Assembly (NCBI GenBank): GCA_949710005.1
Contig: OX453277.1
Span: 12,224,178 to 12,288,177, forward strand
Direction: 5' to 3'
Source: Ricordea florida
Taxonomy: Eukaryota; Cnidaria; Anthozoa; Corallimorpharia; Ricordeidae
DNA: 64,000 nt
The notes under the pieces are model-generated. The model was given only the letters and a program-made list of their open reading frames with translations, did not search any database and had not been told where the DNA came from. Shown one piece after another: positions 45,438 to 57,653 of the stretch. Position 1 is the stretch's first letter. Every line of letters begins with the position of its first letter. Made by a program: the position numbers and the translations under genes.

Positions 45438-46658
45438 TCAAAAGGTCTTTTGTCGCTGTATCTCCTCAGTCGTTAGAGGGCCGATGACTCGATGCTGTCG
45501 TTTGGCTCGGGTGTTTTGAAGGAACCTCGTGATCCACGCGCCCACGCGTAACACACGCCACAATTCGTGTTTTTTCAGCAGTTCATCGAAGGCATCTTGT
45601 TTGTTTTCCACGGCCACAGCTAACAGCTCACGTCTTGTTTTCACTTCTGCTTCTGATTCCTTTGTTGGTGTAGTCAGGATGTCGGGTGGCCAGTTTTCCG
45701 GTTCTGATAACCAGTCTGGCCCTTGCCACCAGAGAGCTGTGAGTTTATCGGCGCTACTACCACGACTCCCCAAGTCGGCGGGATTTTCCGCTGTACCGAC
45801 ATGTCGCCACTTTATGTATTGTTTCTCTTGTATCTTCGCTACTCTATTGCCCACGAACTGCTTATACTCTCCGTTTCCACGGATCCAGTGGAGAGCGACT
45901 GTGCTGTCAAGCCAACAGTGAGTACTTTGCACTGGAAAACCCTGTAAGGTTTCTTTGACGTTATGCACCAGATTTGTTACCATATGGCCTGATACCAGTT
46001 CTAGTCGAGGGGTGGTTAGTCCTCTTTTCGCAAGGCGTGACTTTGCGGTTACTAGACCTTTGCTGATACCACTGGGTTGTGTCACCACCGCGTAAACTGC
46101 TGCAGATACTCCCTTTGCGCTTGCGTCTCCAAATCCGTAGAGGTCAATAGACAAGACCTTTTCATGATACTGAGCTAAGCTTCTCGGTGCGTTCACTTGC
46201 ACTGGTAAGTTCTTCTCCCATTTTGACCATTTATCTCTCAGATCGCGCGGCAGAGGTGCGTCCCAGGCGATACGAGCGTCGCAAGCGTCTCTGTAGAGAA
46301 CCTTTCCGGACAACATCACCGGGGAGGCAAGCCCAAGAGGATCGTAGATTCTAGCGACCTTTCCTAGTATGCCTCTCTTTGAGGCTTGAGCTGTTGGTGC
46401 GGCGAAATTCACCTGGATGAGGTCTCTTTCCTTTTCCCACGGCATCCCCAAGAGTTTGGACTCTCCTTCGTTTACTCCGAGTTGTTGTTTGGCGTAACTT
46501 TGCTCTTCTCCTGGCAACGGCGTTTCGGCCTCTAAGGCTGGTACGCTTGAGTGCCACTTGTGCAATTCGAAGGTCGCTTCCTTAAAAATGGATTTTGCGG
46601 TTTTCTTCAGTTCCAGGGCTTCCTTAACTGTTTCTCCGCCACCGATTAAATCATCGAC
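45438..46658 (-). pseudogene. RT C-terminus and RNase H region of BEL/Pao pol
   Basis: The segment carries YDPLGLASPV, typical of Pao-type RT/RNase H junctions, and the RNase H motifs LYGFGDAS, LELV and LDSTVALHW. It begins directly after a TAA at 46659-46661 and ends at the TGA noted for the integrase segment. Frame is conserved throughout. The first Met (46565) is internal, not a start. Confidence 0.9.
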
Positions 46659-48285
46659 TTACAGACTTCGTTCTATCTCTTCCACAACCTTTGGATTTGC
46701 TGCTCGACACTTTTGCAAATGCTCCTTGATTACTGCTGCTAGTAGGAACGGGGATGGGGCTAAGCCAAACAGCACTCTGGTGAATCGGAAAACTTCCACT
46801 TGCTTAGTTGTAAGATCCTTTAACCAGTGAAAACGCACTGCATCTCGGTCTTCCTCACGGATGCGTATTTGCAAGAACGCTTGTTTTAGGTCACCCGCAA
46901 TAGCCACTGGATAAAACCGGTTGCGAACAAGAACACTCCAAAGTTGATTTTGAAGCGGTGGTCCGGTTTCTAGGCACTCATTTAGGTAGGGGGCGCGGTC
47001 ATTTGCTCTGGCTGATGCATCGTAGACAATGCGCATCTTTGTTGATTCGACATTTTCACGAATAACTGCCTTATGAGGAATATAGAATTCTCTGCCTTCT
47101 ACTTTGTTGTGCGCATACTCCACGATCCCTTGGGAGACTTGATCTCGGATAATGCTGTCATACTTTTCCAGCTGCCCTTGGTTCTCCAGTTTTCGTACCA
47201 GGCTGTTGAGACGCTTTAGGCTTCCTTCACGATTGTCAGGCAATGGTGGGTGATTTCCCTTCCAAGGCAAACTGGTCTCATACCAGCCCTCGGGACTGCG
47301 TGTTAGTTGCTCCTTGAACTCTTCGTACACAGTTTCTTGGTTACCAATTGGTGAGTCTTCAAGCCCGAGAACATCCAACTTGCACAACTCTTCATAGTCC
47401 ACTGTCGCTGTCTGAGTTAAAAACATTTCCGTAAGGTCCACTTCTTTTCCTGGTGATAGGATTGTCCACCCGAAACGCGTCAGCTCGGCAATTGGTTCCC
47501 CCTCTCGGCCTATCCTCGGTTTGGTTCCGGTTTTAATCCTCGCGACCTCATTCGTTCCCAGGACGAGGTGCACAGGGAGCAAAGGTTTCTTGTCAGTATC
47601 GTTTAACGTCACGCCCTTCAGGTGGGAGAATTGCGTTACCATCTCGGCATAATTTGGATTCTCAACTGTTAGTAGCTCACTTCTGTCTACTCGTGTAACT
47701 TCGGCATCTAAACGAAAGTTGCCTTGTAGGTCGTGTATCGAAAGGCCGTAGATGTTCACCGCCTTGTTCGCTGATCCAAACATCATTTCGATCCGCTTGA
47801 ACTCTCTTCTGATCGGTTGAAGTTTCAGCTTATCTATCAAAGTTGATGACACATAAGAACTTCCTGCCCCTGTGTCCAACAACGCACGGCACATCACGCC
47901 ATTTATTTCGACTGTAATGATTGGATACGTGACAGCTTTTTTTCCCACGCCTACTGCGGTCATCAAATGGTCACTGGACTTGTCACTGCTTTGTCTGTCA
48001 TCGCGTGATCTGTCACAGATGGATGTGTGGTGTCTACGTTGGCAGACTTGACATTTAGAGCGGCTTCGGCACTCTGAGGCACGATGTTTGCTTCCTGTAC
48101 AATTAAAACATAATTGCTTGGCTGCCAAGTGATGACGGCGGTCTGTCACTGTCACGATCTTATGACAGTTCGCCGATTTGTGATCCACGGCATCACAATA
48201 AACACACGTTCGTTGTGGCGGTGAGGAATTCGTGGAATCTTTGGTTTGAAAGCCCTTGTCACGAACACGAATTGGATGCTTTTCT
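46659..48285 (-). pseudogene. zinc knuckle, protease and RT N-terminal region of BEL/Pao
   Basis: The segment opens at the edge of the fold-back insertion. It carries CCHC-type knuckles (a CFNCTGSKH cluster among them), the protease motif LLDTGAGSSYVS, and the reverse transcriptase up to the fingers/palm. It ends in a TAA at the position where the family has the first residue of its YxDD catalytic box; the two Asp codons lie directly after the stop. The protein would therefore be truncated in the RT active site. Confidence 0.9.
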
Positions 48286-49801
48286 AGTCAGGATGCTTTG
48301 CGGCCAACCTGTTTTCCAGATTCTAAAATCCAGAAAACTACAAAATGGAAGTAATCCAGCTCTGATTTCCAATCAATAAATAAAGAATATCTGATTTTCA
48401 GATTATAGTTAACTCGATATTTGAAATCAGAAATCACAAATCACAAATCAGAATTCCGAAACCAGAATTCAGAATTCACAAATCAGAAACCAGAAATCGT
48501 AAATCAGAAATCAGAAGTCGAAATTTCTGAAAATGAGAAATTTAAGATTGAAAAATCAGAAATCTGAAACTGGATTTCCGAAATGCCACCTGTAATATCC
48601 AATTCCGTTATTCTCGGTTTATCTCAGTTTGCGATGTCAACATTGCAAAAATGAATCGGAAAACTCTTCAAAATTTCCCTGCCGGGGGTGGGTATAGATA
48701 CGCGTTTACTTCCGGTGGTACCTTTAAGCCTGACCCCACCCCAGCAAGCGAAATTATTTCCCCTCTACGTGAGGAGGAGACATAATCATACCCATTTCGC
48801 GCCAAAATCGTCACGTGACGGCATTTCGCACCAAAGGAGAGTTTTTACGTAATTTCTTTGTGTGCAGTCGAACACTTCCACCAAAATGGACAACTGCGAG
48901 ATAAAGTTCGGCGAGTTGACTCGCCCCGTTGCTACAAAGAATGTTACTATAAGTGCTCTTGTGGCACTTTTCGAATCCATAACGCCCAAACATGCTGGCT
49001 ACGTGGTCTTTCCGACCCGTACGTTTTTGCAGATGAAAATAAATAGTTTCCTCAACTGATCTCAACTGACCTCAACTGACGTCAACTGGAACGTTTCGGC
49101 GTATATGAATTGGGCGTTAGTCGAGTTAGCGAGATCAGAAACGCGAAGCGAAATTACGAATCCTCCTCCTTAACCCCTAAAGAAGCAATGGTACTCATCT
49201 TGTGGTTGTAGAGCAGCTAACAATAAAGCTATAAAGAACATTCGATTTAATAATGTTTTCGAAAAGTTGCTAGAATATGCTTTCTGCCGTTCCTTTCGCT
49301 CCCTCCCCCACTAAGTTTATTTTTATCAGAAGTGCAACATATTCACACCTCCCCCACTCAAAGGAGGGGTACCGGAAGTAAACACGTATTTGTACCCACC
49401 CCCGGCAGGAAAATTTTCAAGAGTTTTCCGATTCATTTTTGCAATATTGACATCGCAAACTGAGATAAACCGAGAATAACGGAATTGGATATTACAGGTG
49501 GCATTTCGGAAATCCAGTTTTAGAGTTCTGATTTCTCAATCTTAAATTTCTCATTTTCAGAAATTTCGACTTCTGATTTCTGATTTACGATTTCTGGTTT
49601 CTGATTTGTGAATTCAGAATTCTGGTTTCGGAATTCTGATTTCTGTTTTCTGATTTCTGATTTCAAATATCGAGTTAACTATAGTCTGAAAATCAGATAT
49701 TCTTTATTTATTGATTGGAAATCAGAGCTGAATTACTTCCATTTGGCAGTTTTCTGGATTTTAGAATCTGGAAAACAGGTTGGCCGCAAAGCATCCTGAC
49801 T
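48286..49801. mobile_element. 1.5-kb fold-back element inserted in gag-pol
   Basis: The ends AGTCAGGATGCTTTGCGGCC and its exact inverse are flanked by TTTTCT on both sides (48280-48285 and 49802-49807), a 6-bp target duplication. The inverted arms extend about 440 bases each. They include tandem CAGAAATCAGAAAT-type units and a G-rich segment (GCCGGGGGTGGGTA). About 500 bases of unique centre remain, with a 65-codon frame (48862-49059) of unknown meaning. Superfamily not assigned. Confidence 0.9.
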
Positions 49802-50793
49802 TTTTCTGTGTTGTTTTCGACTGGATTGATATCCTTCCACGTTTTTAAGGCCTTTACCAGCTGAGGGAAATCCCAGATCTGCCAGTCTTCGTGCCCTCTT
49901 ACCAGATCCGCCTTTATGCCCTTTAGTTTGTCGAGTACACTCCTAACGTTTCCGGAAACGTCTCTTAACTTCCCCAGGGTCTCCAATGATTGCACGTTGT
50001 ACAGCAACGTCTTATAGAATTCATGTATTCTTGCGGGCTGTGTCCCAGTGATAACCGGCAAGTTCATGATGTTCTGTACGTACGCGTTTACTATTTCGCT
50101 GGTCTTCCCGTACTCGCTGGTTAAAATGTTCTTGGCTCTTTCATAGCCCTCTGTTGTGAACGGGAGGCCGTCAATTTCCGTTCGAACCTTTGGATCCAGT
50201 AGTTCCTTTAAGTAGGCAAATTTCGTCACCGGTGCTAGGTTTGATTTCTCAATCTCCGCTTGAAATTTATTCCAGAACGGTAACCATTCCTCATATGTGC
50301 CCTTAAACTTGGTGATCTGGAGTTTGGGTAGTTTCGTTCGCCCCGTGCTTCCTTCGGTTTCCACGATGGGATGGTTTGACAGTTTCCGTTCGTATTCTAG
50401 CTTCATTTTCAGCTTTTGGCTTTCAAACTTAAGTTGTTCTTCACGAGCACGCACCTGACTAGCTTCTTCTTCTTCTCGCTTGTGTTGATTCGCGTCGTGT
50501 TTTGTCTTCTCGAGCCAATTGCTCATAAGCTTGATTCCGTCATCAACCTCGGCAACTACATCTTCTATTTTTTCGCTCCATTCCGCCACGTTTTCCGGCC
50601 CCTCTCCATCGTTGAACATTGCCTGCTCGACCCCCAACTTTAACGCCTCAACCTCTTTAACTAGAGCTCGTAAGGTGTCTCGGTGACGTTCGATGGAATC
50701 GATGTTTTCCTTCTTTATAACTCCACTGCTTTTTCCATTGGTATATTGTAACATTTGAAGTTTTGCTTCGGCTTCTTTCTTTAATGCGTCCAT
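49802..50793 (-). pseudogene. gag region of BEL/Pao element
   Basis: The frame starts at MDALKKEAEAK, 30 bases inside the 5' LTR, and runs about 330 codons to the fold-back insertion. It has a long charged coiled coil (about residues 85-140), then the DUF1759-type core with LPKLQITKFKGTYEEWLPFW. This is the characteristic gag segment of BEL/Pao elements. Counting the insertion plus one target duplication (1,522 bases) shows that gag and pol were in one frame before the insertion. Confidence 0.9.
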
Positions 50794-50823
50794 GTTCGAG
50801 AAGTCCCGTCGGAGGTGCCACTG

Positions 50824-51018
50824 TGTCGAAAAGGAGACCAAAGAAGTCCGCGGTTTTTCAACACTTCACGTTTATTTTTTAGTCATACAGTTAGCTCTTG
50901 CTTCTCGCTCGCTCGCTCTCGATCTCTCCTGGCTTCTTACTGTTATCTGTTATAATTGTCTTGTGCGGCTATCAATCATCTATCAATCATCTCAATTATT
51001 GGTGCACGATTTCCGACA
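50824..51018 (-). repeat. 5' LTR of the BEL/Pao element
   Basis: 195 bp, nearly identical to the copy at 43719-43913, and would hold the element's promoter. It is followed by CTTA, the target duplication. Confidence 0.95.
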
Positions 51019-51081
51019 CTTACAATTTAAACCTTCTACGCCAGCTTCGACTTTGTGATCATTCCTCGAGGGACGCAAAAT

Positions 51082-51131
51082 CAGGGTCCGAAATTGCGCT
51101 TTCCTGGTCGCCAATGCGACTAAAAATTTTG

Positions 51132-51177
<46 letters not shown>

Positions 51178-51614
51178 TATTTCATAGCGATGTGTTGATC
51201 GTCTTGACAGAACGCGAAAGGAAAGATCGTTTTTGAACATAGAGCAAAGAACCAAACGGCAGTTTTTCAGTCGCTTACATTTCTTCTCCAAAACGTAGAG
51301 ACAAGAGAAGGTATAAAGTTGACTTGAAACATTTGGCAGTCGCACGAAACTGCGTATATGGCCGGCATTTGATTCGTTCGTGGTGGTTTTTCAGTGGTAG
51401 GTGTATAAATAATCAGCGTGTTTGTATTTAATCTTATTCTCTTCGTTCTGATTCTTAAAAGAAAAATTGGCGACCAAAAATTGTGGCTTGTGTTTCGCTG
51501 CAAAGGAAAAATTTTATTGTCGCGTTTTGGCGACCACATTTTTCTATATGGCGATTGAAAAAAAATTCCAGTCGCCAGTTGGCGCCTGCCTAAAAAAGTT
51601 AATTTCGGACCCTG
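51082..51614. mobile_element. non-autonomous DNA transposon ending CAGGGTCCGAAATT
   Basis: The inverted ends CAGGGTCCGAAATT..AATTTCGGACCCTG are flanked by AAAAT on both sides (51077-51081 and 51615-51619), a 5-bp target duplication. The interior repeats TTGGCGACC and its inverse TGGTCGCCA many times. No transposase is seen. The ends look hAT-like, but hAT duplications are usually 8 bp, so the class is uncertain. Confidence 0.75.
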
Positions 51615-51619
51615 AAAAT

Positions 51620-52463
51620 GTTCAAGGCCCACCAGGCAGACTGACATAGGACCAACAATTGTGACTCTGTATCAGCATAAGCTTCTGCTTTTCAAATACC
51701 ACCCGATTTGATTAATCTTCGACCCTTTTGAAAAATCCATGATTAATAGTAAAACGTATAGAGGTAAGCTCTGCAAATATCACATACCCAAGAGTTTCAA
51801 TTCAGCTGCATTTAACAACCACATGTTTAAAAGTTCTAAATTAGATAAGAAAAAATGTACATTAATATACATTACTTCAAAAAGAGACCCAAAGAGATGT
51901 GAAGAAGGCCTGTATGAAACCAGCATGGACTGTGATGATATTCCTGCAATCTGTCAGTTGAAGCAGGAGAAGTATGGACGTGCAGGTTGAATATCTATGA
52001 GGAGTATAGTTTCCTGCCCAATTGCCATATGCATGCCCCGGGATGCATGCCCACTGGAGTCCATACACTACACTACTGTGGGATGGTATTCTTTGCCATC
52101 ACATTTTCTCAAGTCAACCTATTGCCAAACACGTCTTCATTGGATAATTATTCTGTATAGTGGTGATAATCAAATTCGGTACACACGTGCTTAAGTTATT
52201 TCACTGTATATATACACTTTACAACTCCATTTATAACACTATCAGGTCATATTTCTCCTACACGCTATTATCGTGGTGTGCTGTTGATAAGTAATTAGTC
52301 TACTCAATTATTCTGTAAAGTAACATTCTAACAAAGGCTAACTTGTGAAAATGGGGTTAACCGTTTAAGTAGCAATGTAAACTAGTATGGGGAATTTACA
52401 CCTTATGCTTGTTCAACACTGAGAAGTGGGCCTGATGATTAAAAGGTGACTGATGAAAATGAT
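51620..52463. other. no gene recognised
   Basis: Short frames only. GCATGCCCCGGGATGCATGC at about 52031-52050 is a small imperfect palindrome. Confidence 0.4.
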
Positions 52464-52885
52464 TCCGGTTAGCTCAGTTGATAGAGCGCCGGCCTGTCGA
52501 GCGGGAGGTCGTAAGTTCAAACCTCAGCCGGACCAAAACTCAAGGTCTTAAAATATTACTGATGAGAAATGTGCTGCCTTTGTTACGACATCTGGTTAGA
52601 CATTCTAGTCTTCTCGGATAAGGACGAAAAACCGTAGGCTCCGTCTCACAGAACTGTTCTTGTGAAACGTTAAAGACCCCACAACACTGTTGGGAAAGAT
52701 CAGTAGGGAACGTAGACCCCGGTGTGTGGTTGACCTTTAATAGTTGGATGGAGTAGCACATATGATTCTCCGGTTCCCTTCTAGTCCTTCCCTGCTGCTT
52801 ACTTGTGTATATTGTATGCAGTAGAAATAGATTAAATTAATCCTGATGATAGTCACGATGATGATGATGATGATAACGATGAGTG
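52464..52885 (+). mobile_element. tRNA-derived SINE with (GAT)n tail
   Basis: The first 72 bases (52464-52535) resemble a tRNA. A 7-bp acceptor stem (TCCGGTT with AGCCGGA) pairs fully, followed by CCA. A GCTC/GAGC D-arm, a GTC anticodon-like loop and a TTCAAAC T-loop are present. Mismatches in the anticodon and T stems argue against a working tRNA gene. The body contains TCTTCTCGGATAAGGACGAA, AACCGTAGGCTCCGTCTCAC and a GTTAAAGACCCCACAACACT block. It ends in ATGATGATGATGATGATAAC. From memory this is a SINE family widespread in stony corals. Confidence 0.8.
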
Positions 52886-55800
52886 GAAACACAGGTGAAG
52901 AGATCAAGAGGTTAAACTTTGATAACTTATAATTCATATCAGAGAAAGCAAAACTGAAAATTCCATTTTACCTGAATGTTTTAAATGAAATAACAAGAGG
53001 AAAATCTTTAAAGAGCTAGTGCAGTTAACCTAATCAATTGAAAAGCAGAAAATATGAAGTGTACAGTCATTAACACTCTCAAAGTAAAGCTGTTTTTTAC
53101 ATTAGGAGCCAAATTCCTGCAGCTATATCTAAATGGGCCAAAAAATCCAGACAAGCAAGAAAAAAAGTTCTGTTATCAAAAGCATAAATACTCACTTAAT
53201 TGATACGCATGAATAACAATAGACATTTGTGTTCAATCAGAGACTGGCCACATTGAGAAAAAAGAGTTGGTGTCTCAAACAGCTTCTCTGTAGTTATTGG
53301 ACTACTAATTGTTTCCAATGATACCATGAAAGGTAGGTTTTTCTGTCCGAGCTCTAGCTATTAACAAGACGGTTAAAAAAGTTATATTTAACTGATTTAT
53401 CACCTGTTAAGTTTATAAAAAACTTTTTGGTTTTCAACACATTCCATATATGAGAAATCCATGTTGAAACATATAATAGGTAGATCCTACAGAACTTCGT
53501 TACAACAAATTTTTTACGTTTGAATTGACACTTACACTGACGATTAAGCCATATCTTGAGTTAATTACCATCCATCTTATATACTGGGTACCATCACATA
53601 TCTTTACCAAACACATATTTAATTGAGCAGGTACGAATTAGGCTTGGTTAAATATTAACAAAGGAGTGTTAAACCAAAAATGAGAACTTAACCTTATGTG
53701 CCAGAGGATGTAGTATGTGACTGGAAGATAGACTTACTAAATCAACCAACATTACTAAACAAACCTAGACATTTTGATATCATATTGGTGTAAAAACAGC
53801 AGAGCAGTAATGGCAATGAAATTGCCAACCAGAAAATTATGTTGCCTGATAGAGCTTATAAGCATTTAATGGCAACAATAAAGGTTAAACAGCGCTGCAG
53901 CTAAACTTGCCAAATGTTACAAAATGTAACAGAATTAGCACGGCTCTTAATCACCAGTCACAGCTAGATTATCAGACAACCATAAGTAAAAGGTGTTAAT
54001 TAATTGTCAACAACAACAACAACACGCACTTTATTTTAAAAACCACTACAGAGACCATAGTAGCCTGCAATTAGCATAGCTATTCTAGGCGGACTACTTA
54101 ATTTTGGACTGGATGTTAAAAAAAATATATATATATGTACAACAACAGAAAAATATAAAAAAACTCATATTCTACTAGAAAATGCAATTCACCTACCACT
54201 TACTACAGAAACAAAAAGTCATGCCAAAGTGAAATGAGCAGCCTATTAAAAGTCAAAGATAATGTTTTAGGAAGTCAAGACTCAAACAGCTGTCACTGTA
54301 ATATATAAACTGTTCTATTTTAAAGAGGTCTATTCTTGAATAACATTATATGCAGTCACAAAAAGTTGAACTGACAGGGTAGATAAATGTAATAACCAAT
54401 AAACAGGGTCCTACTGAGTAAAGGAATGAGTTCCCTTGAGAAACATTATTACTATTATTATCATAATATTATTATTATTACTATTATCAAACATAGGTTT
54501 GACAGATCTCTTACATATCATATATGTATATATGCACTTGATATATCAAAAGAATAGATAAGAGATGAATTTAGTATCAAGCAAGTGACATTTGAACACA
54601 ATGGATGGATAACAGTTTAATAGATAAAAAATGAAAGAAGTCAAAACAAATAGAAGGCATGCATGAAATAACTGCTGCATGCACAATATAATGACCATGC
54701 AGTTGAATTCCTGTTATTGTGATACAGGAGCATAATTGACAAACATATAGTATTGTTCCCAAAAAAAGCATGACTTTGTAAAAACTTAAGACCAACTGTC
54801 TGACAGCTGGTTATTATAGCAGACTTGGTGATAAACTATACAGAAAAAAAAAAATTTTCACAGTCTCCAGCCAGCAGCTATAATCAAACTCAGCTAATAA
54901 TCATGGTAAACACAAGAAACTGTTTTATCAAACAAGTACAAGGTACAACAACTGCATCTATTTTTCATCTTATCATGATAAAACTCACCCTATCAGCTTG
55001 TTTGATGAAAGCATTTTTTTTGTGTGGTTCAATTTCCCACAAACACAATACCAATTTCTGTAAATATGAGTCCCTTCCTGCAGAATCTTAATTACAGCAA
55101 TATGTCTCAGTGATCTATTAGTCTTTTAAGTGCAATTACCTCAAAATATATCCCATAAATATTGGTAAGCACTTAATTCTAATAGCTCACATATTTTAGC
55201 TAATATCTACACTGGCTCCAGCAAGTCTAAAAGGAAACTTTATAATAATATAACATTTGATCATGCACCCAGAAAAAATTAATTAGCACCATTAATCAAT
55301 GTATATATTTTCAAATCTTAAGGTGTATATGTTAGTATGACATTCAGTCGTACCATTTATCACAATCACGAGGTTAAAGTATACAATATTATATTGTTAT
55401 ATAAGCTAAAAATGTTTGCTGTTTTGATTTTTTGAAATTACATCCCATTACTTGCTTGTGTTTATTTGTACTGGTATCAACGTTACCACCACTGTAAGCG
55501 GTATACTTCTCTTAACTACACTAGTAATAAACTATAAGAGATAATGTAGTCTAGTCTCTATAGGATTCATGGTTTACTGGGATATATTAAGTCCAATATC
55601 AGATTTGAAGGAAAGATATTCAAAGGTGGAAATAACCCCAGCTAAAAAGTTTTAAAATAAACACACCGTTCAAATCCCAATTTTTCACACAGCTTTAAGC
55701 TGTAAGTAGGCTGCATTAAAATTATGGCAAGTGCAATTCTCATTTGTTCATCTTTTAATAAAGATTCCTTGGGCAAAACTCCACATAGTTTGAAAATGGC

Positions 55801-57653
55801 AAAAGGCCAAAAATTTCAACTGTGCGATGAACTTTTCATGAATCAGTAAAAGGTCAATATGTAAACATTGGATTATGGCAATTTTGGACAGGAATGATAG
55901 AATCCTGTGGAGTTACCTTGAGAAACATAACATAAAGAGAAACTTCACAGATAGCGTGAAATTATGTCCAGAAAAAAAGAACACCTTGCAAAGAAAACCA
56001 GAAAAACGGTTTGGTCCTCTGTGTGCCTTTTTGTTGTTGAAAACTTCACATTACCGAGAATGAAAATTTAACTTTATCACACATACAAAAAAGTGTGGTT
56101 TAAAAGACGAGGTGTAAATTGAACAGTTTTGTTAGACATTGCAACAAATCTAACAAAAACCTAACAAACCTAACGCATATTGTCGCATAGTAGTTATTAT
56201 TCGCACCTTACTTTCTCTTGCATGTATAATACACAATATGCGGCTTGCTTTAAAACAAATACACCCAGGGAGAGAATTCTTAAGCCCTGCAGCAGTGGGC
56301 TTTTCCCACTGTTCAATTGAGAAACTAATCAAGTTAACACCAGGGTGCAAACAGAGGCTATATAACACTTACAAACTCCATGAATAAAGATGTCACACTT
56401 TACAGCAAAAATTCCCTTCGTTCAACGATCATAAAAATGTGCTTGCGAGGAAAGGAACTACGAACACTGAGCTCTTTCTGGATATACATTTCAAGCCGCT
56501 TCGTAAAAACTACTTTGATGAGGAATTTATTTTCAGACTCGGCGACGGACTCGAGAAGCCGCGCTCAGCTGTTGTTTATTTCGAAGTTTAACATTTCGCG
56601 CGCTGATATATACAGATACACATAATGAAATACCGACTGGCGTCTTAATTTTTCCTACGATTGCAAAAAAAGAATAAGCAACGGACTCTCGATGAAAATC
56701 AGTGTTTTGTCCATCTGTCAGAACAACAAACGAGAAATAATATTCGCTTCTGCAAGCAGAATTGTCGAGTAATGAATGCCACGGCTACGAAAAAGTCCAG
56801 TATTTTCACACATTTCAGTTCTTTCTCCCATTCGCCGCTCAAGTAGCCGGACCTTAATTCAAGAAGAATTAGAAGTTACAAATACGACATGAATGAGGTT
56901 TGAATTTGAAGTTAATTTTGTATACGGACAGGAGAGTCTCAATCAACTGGTTTCGAAGCAACGGTAATCTTTGACAGATTCTCCACCGGACTCTGCCACT
57001 CGCCCTTGGAAACCACGGTTCTTTTCACTGGCTCCGAATCGACGTCAATATTCTTATTTTGTGAAATCAATACACCCATAAATAAAAGAAAACCTGTATC
57101 ACTTTTATCTCGTCTGCTATTTTAATTTTATCACAACATCAATTCTGCATTTTCCCTTAGGTTTTCCTTGCTACGAAGGCGAACTGGCTTAAAAACAATG
57201 TTCAGAAATTGAAACTTTCGGGAGTGACTTCCTTGCGTCAACCCGGAAAAAACTGACTGAATTTCATCCGTCGGCACAGGAAGGGCCATTACAGTGAAAT
57301 AAATGCTTTTACTACTATTTAGGATAAATAACGTGCTGTCGCAGATAGAACAATTTGGCTGAAAGGTGCTTCAGCCATCAAAACTGTAAAGAAATATATT
57401 TTCGAAGTTTTGCGCGCGCATTGTTCGTTCATATCCACGTTGCACGGCGACCGGCCTTCGTCCTTCAGAACAACAGAGCTTGTTAGCAGGTGGATTTGCG
57501 CGAACTTCGTAATGGATGGCCTTTCTTCTATATATAACACACATGTTAAGCAGACGATTATACCGTTGCGACATTTCAAATAACTCTTCCGTTTCAGCGA
57601 CGCGCTCAGGGAAAGAGGGACGGAATTGGAAAAAAAACGAAACACGTACTTAC
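52886..57653 (-). other. right part of predicted intron 2, AT-rich
   Basis: I see no coding exon. It contains a (CAA)n run (54008-54024), an ATT microsatellite (about 54445-54490) and AT dinucleotide runs. No transposon ends were recognised. Frames at 54.8-56.8 kb have no motifs. Confidence 0.4.

Larger units (their letters stand above)
43719..51018 (-). mobile_element. BEL/Pao-type LTR retrotransposon, recent but defective
   Basis: Two 195-bp LTRs (TGTCG...CGACA) enclose one gag-pol reading frame on the minus strand. In order it carries gag (DUF1759-type), zinc knuckles, DTGA aspartic protease, reverse transcriptase, RNase H and integrase, the BEL/Pao order. CTTA flanks both outer ends (43715-43718 and 51019-51022), a 4-bp target duplication. 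A purine-rich tract (AACAGGGGAGTG on the minus strand, 43914-43926) precedes the 3' LTR, and a TGG-initiated candidate primer site follows the 5' LTR. The frame is broken by a 1.5-kb insertion and two nonsense codons. It lies in intron 2 of the Tudor-PHD-MYND gene, on the same strand. Confidence 0.93.

Noticed and set aside
51267..51647. 126-codon minus-strand frame
   Set aside because: It lies across the CAGGGTCCG-ended transposon and its repeated GGCGACC blocks.
52464..52535. tRNA-like sequence with a GTC (Asp) anticodon
   Set aside because: The anticodon and T stems have mismatches and the sequence runs straight into a SINE body with a (GAT)n tail, so it is a SINE head rather than a tRNA gene.
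57371..57574. Minus-strand frame downstream of the first PHD half
   Set aside because: It lies in intron 2 after a strong donor; no motif, and the second PHD half is found at 33.0 kb.
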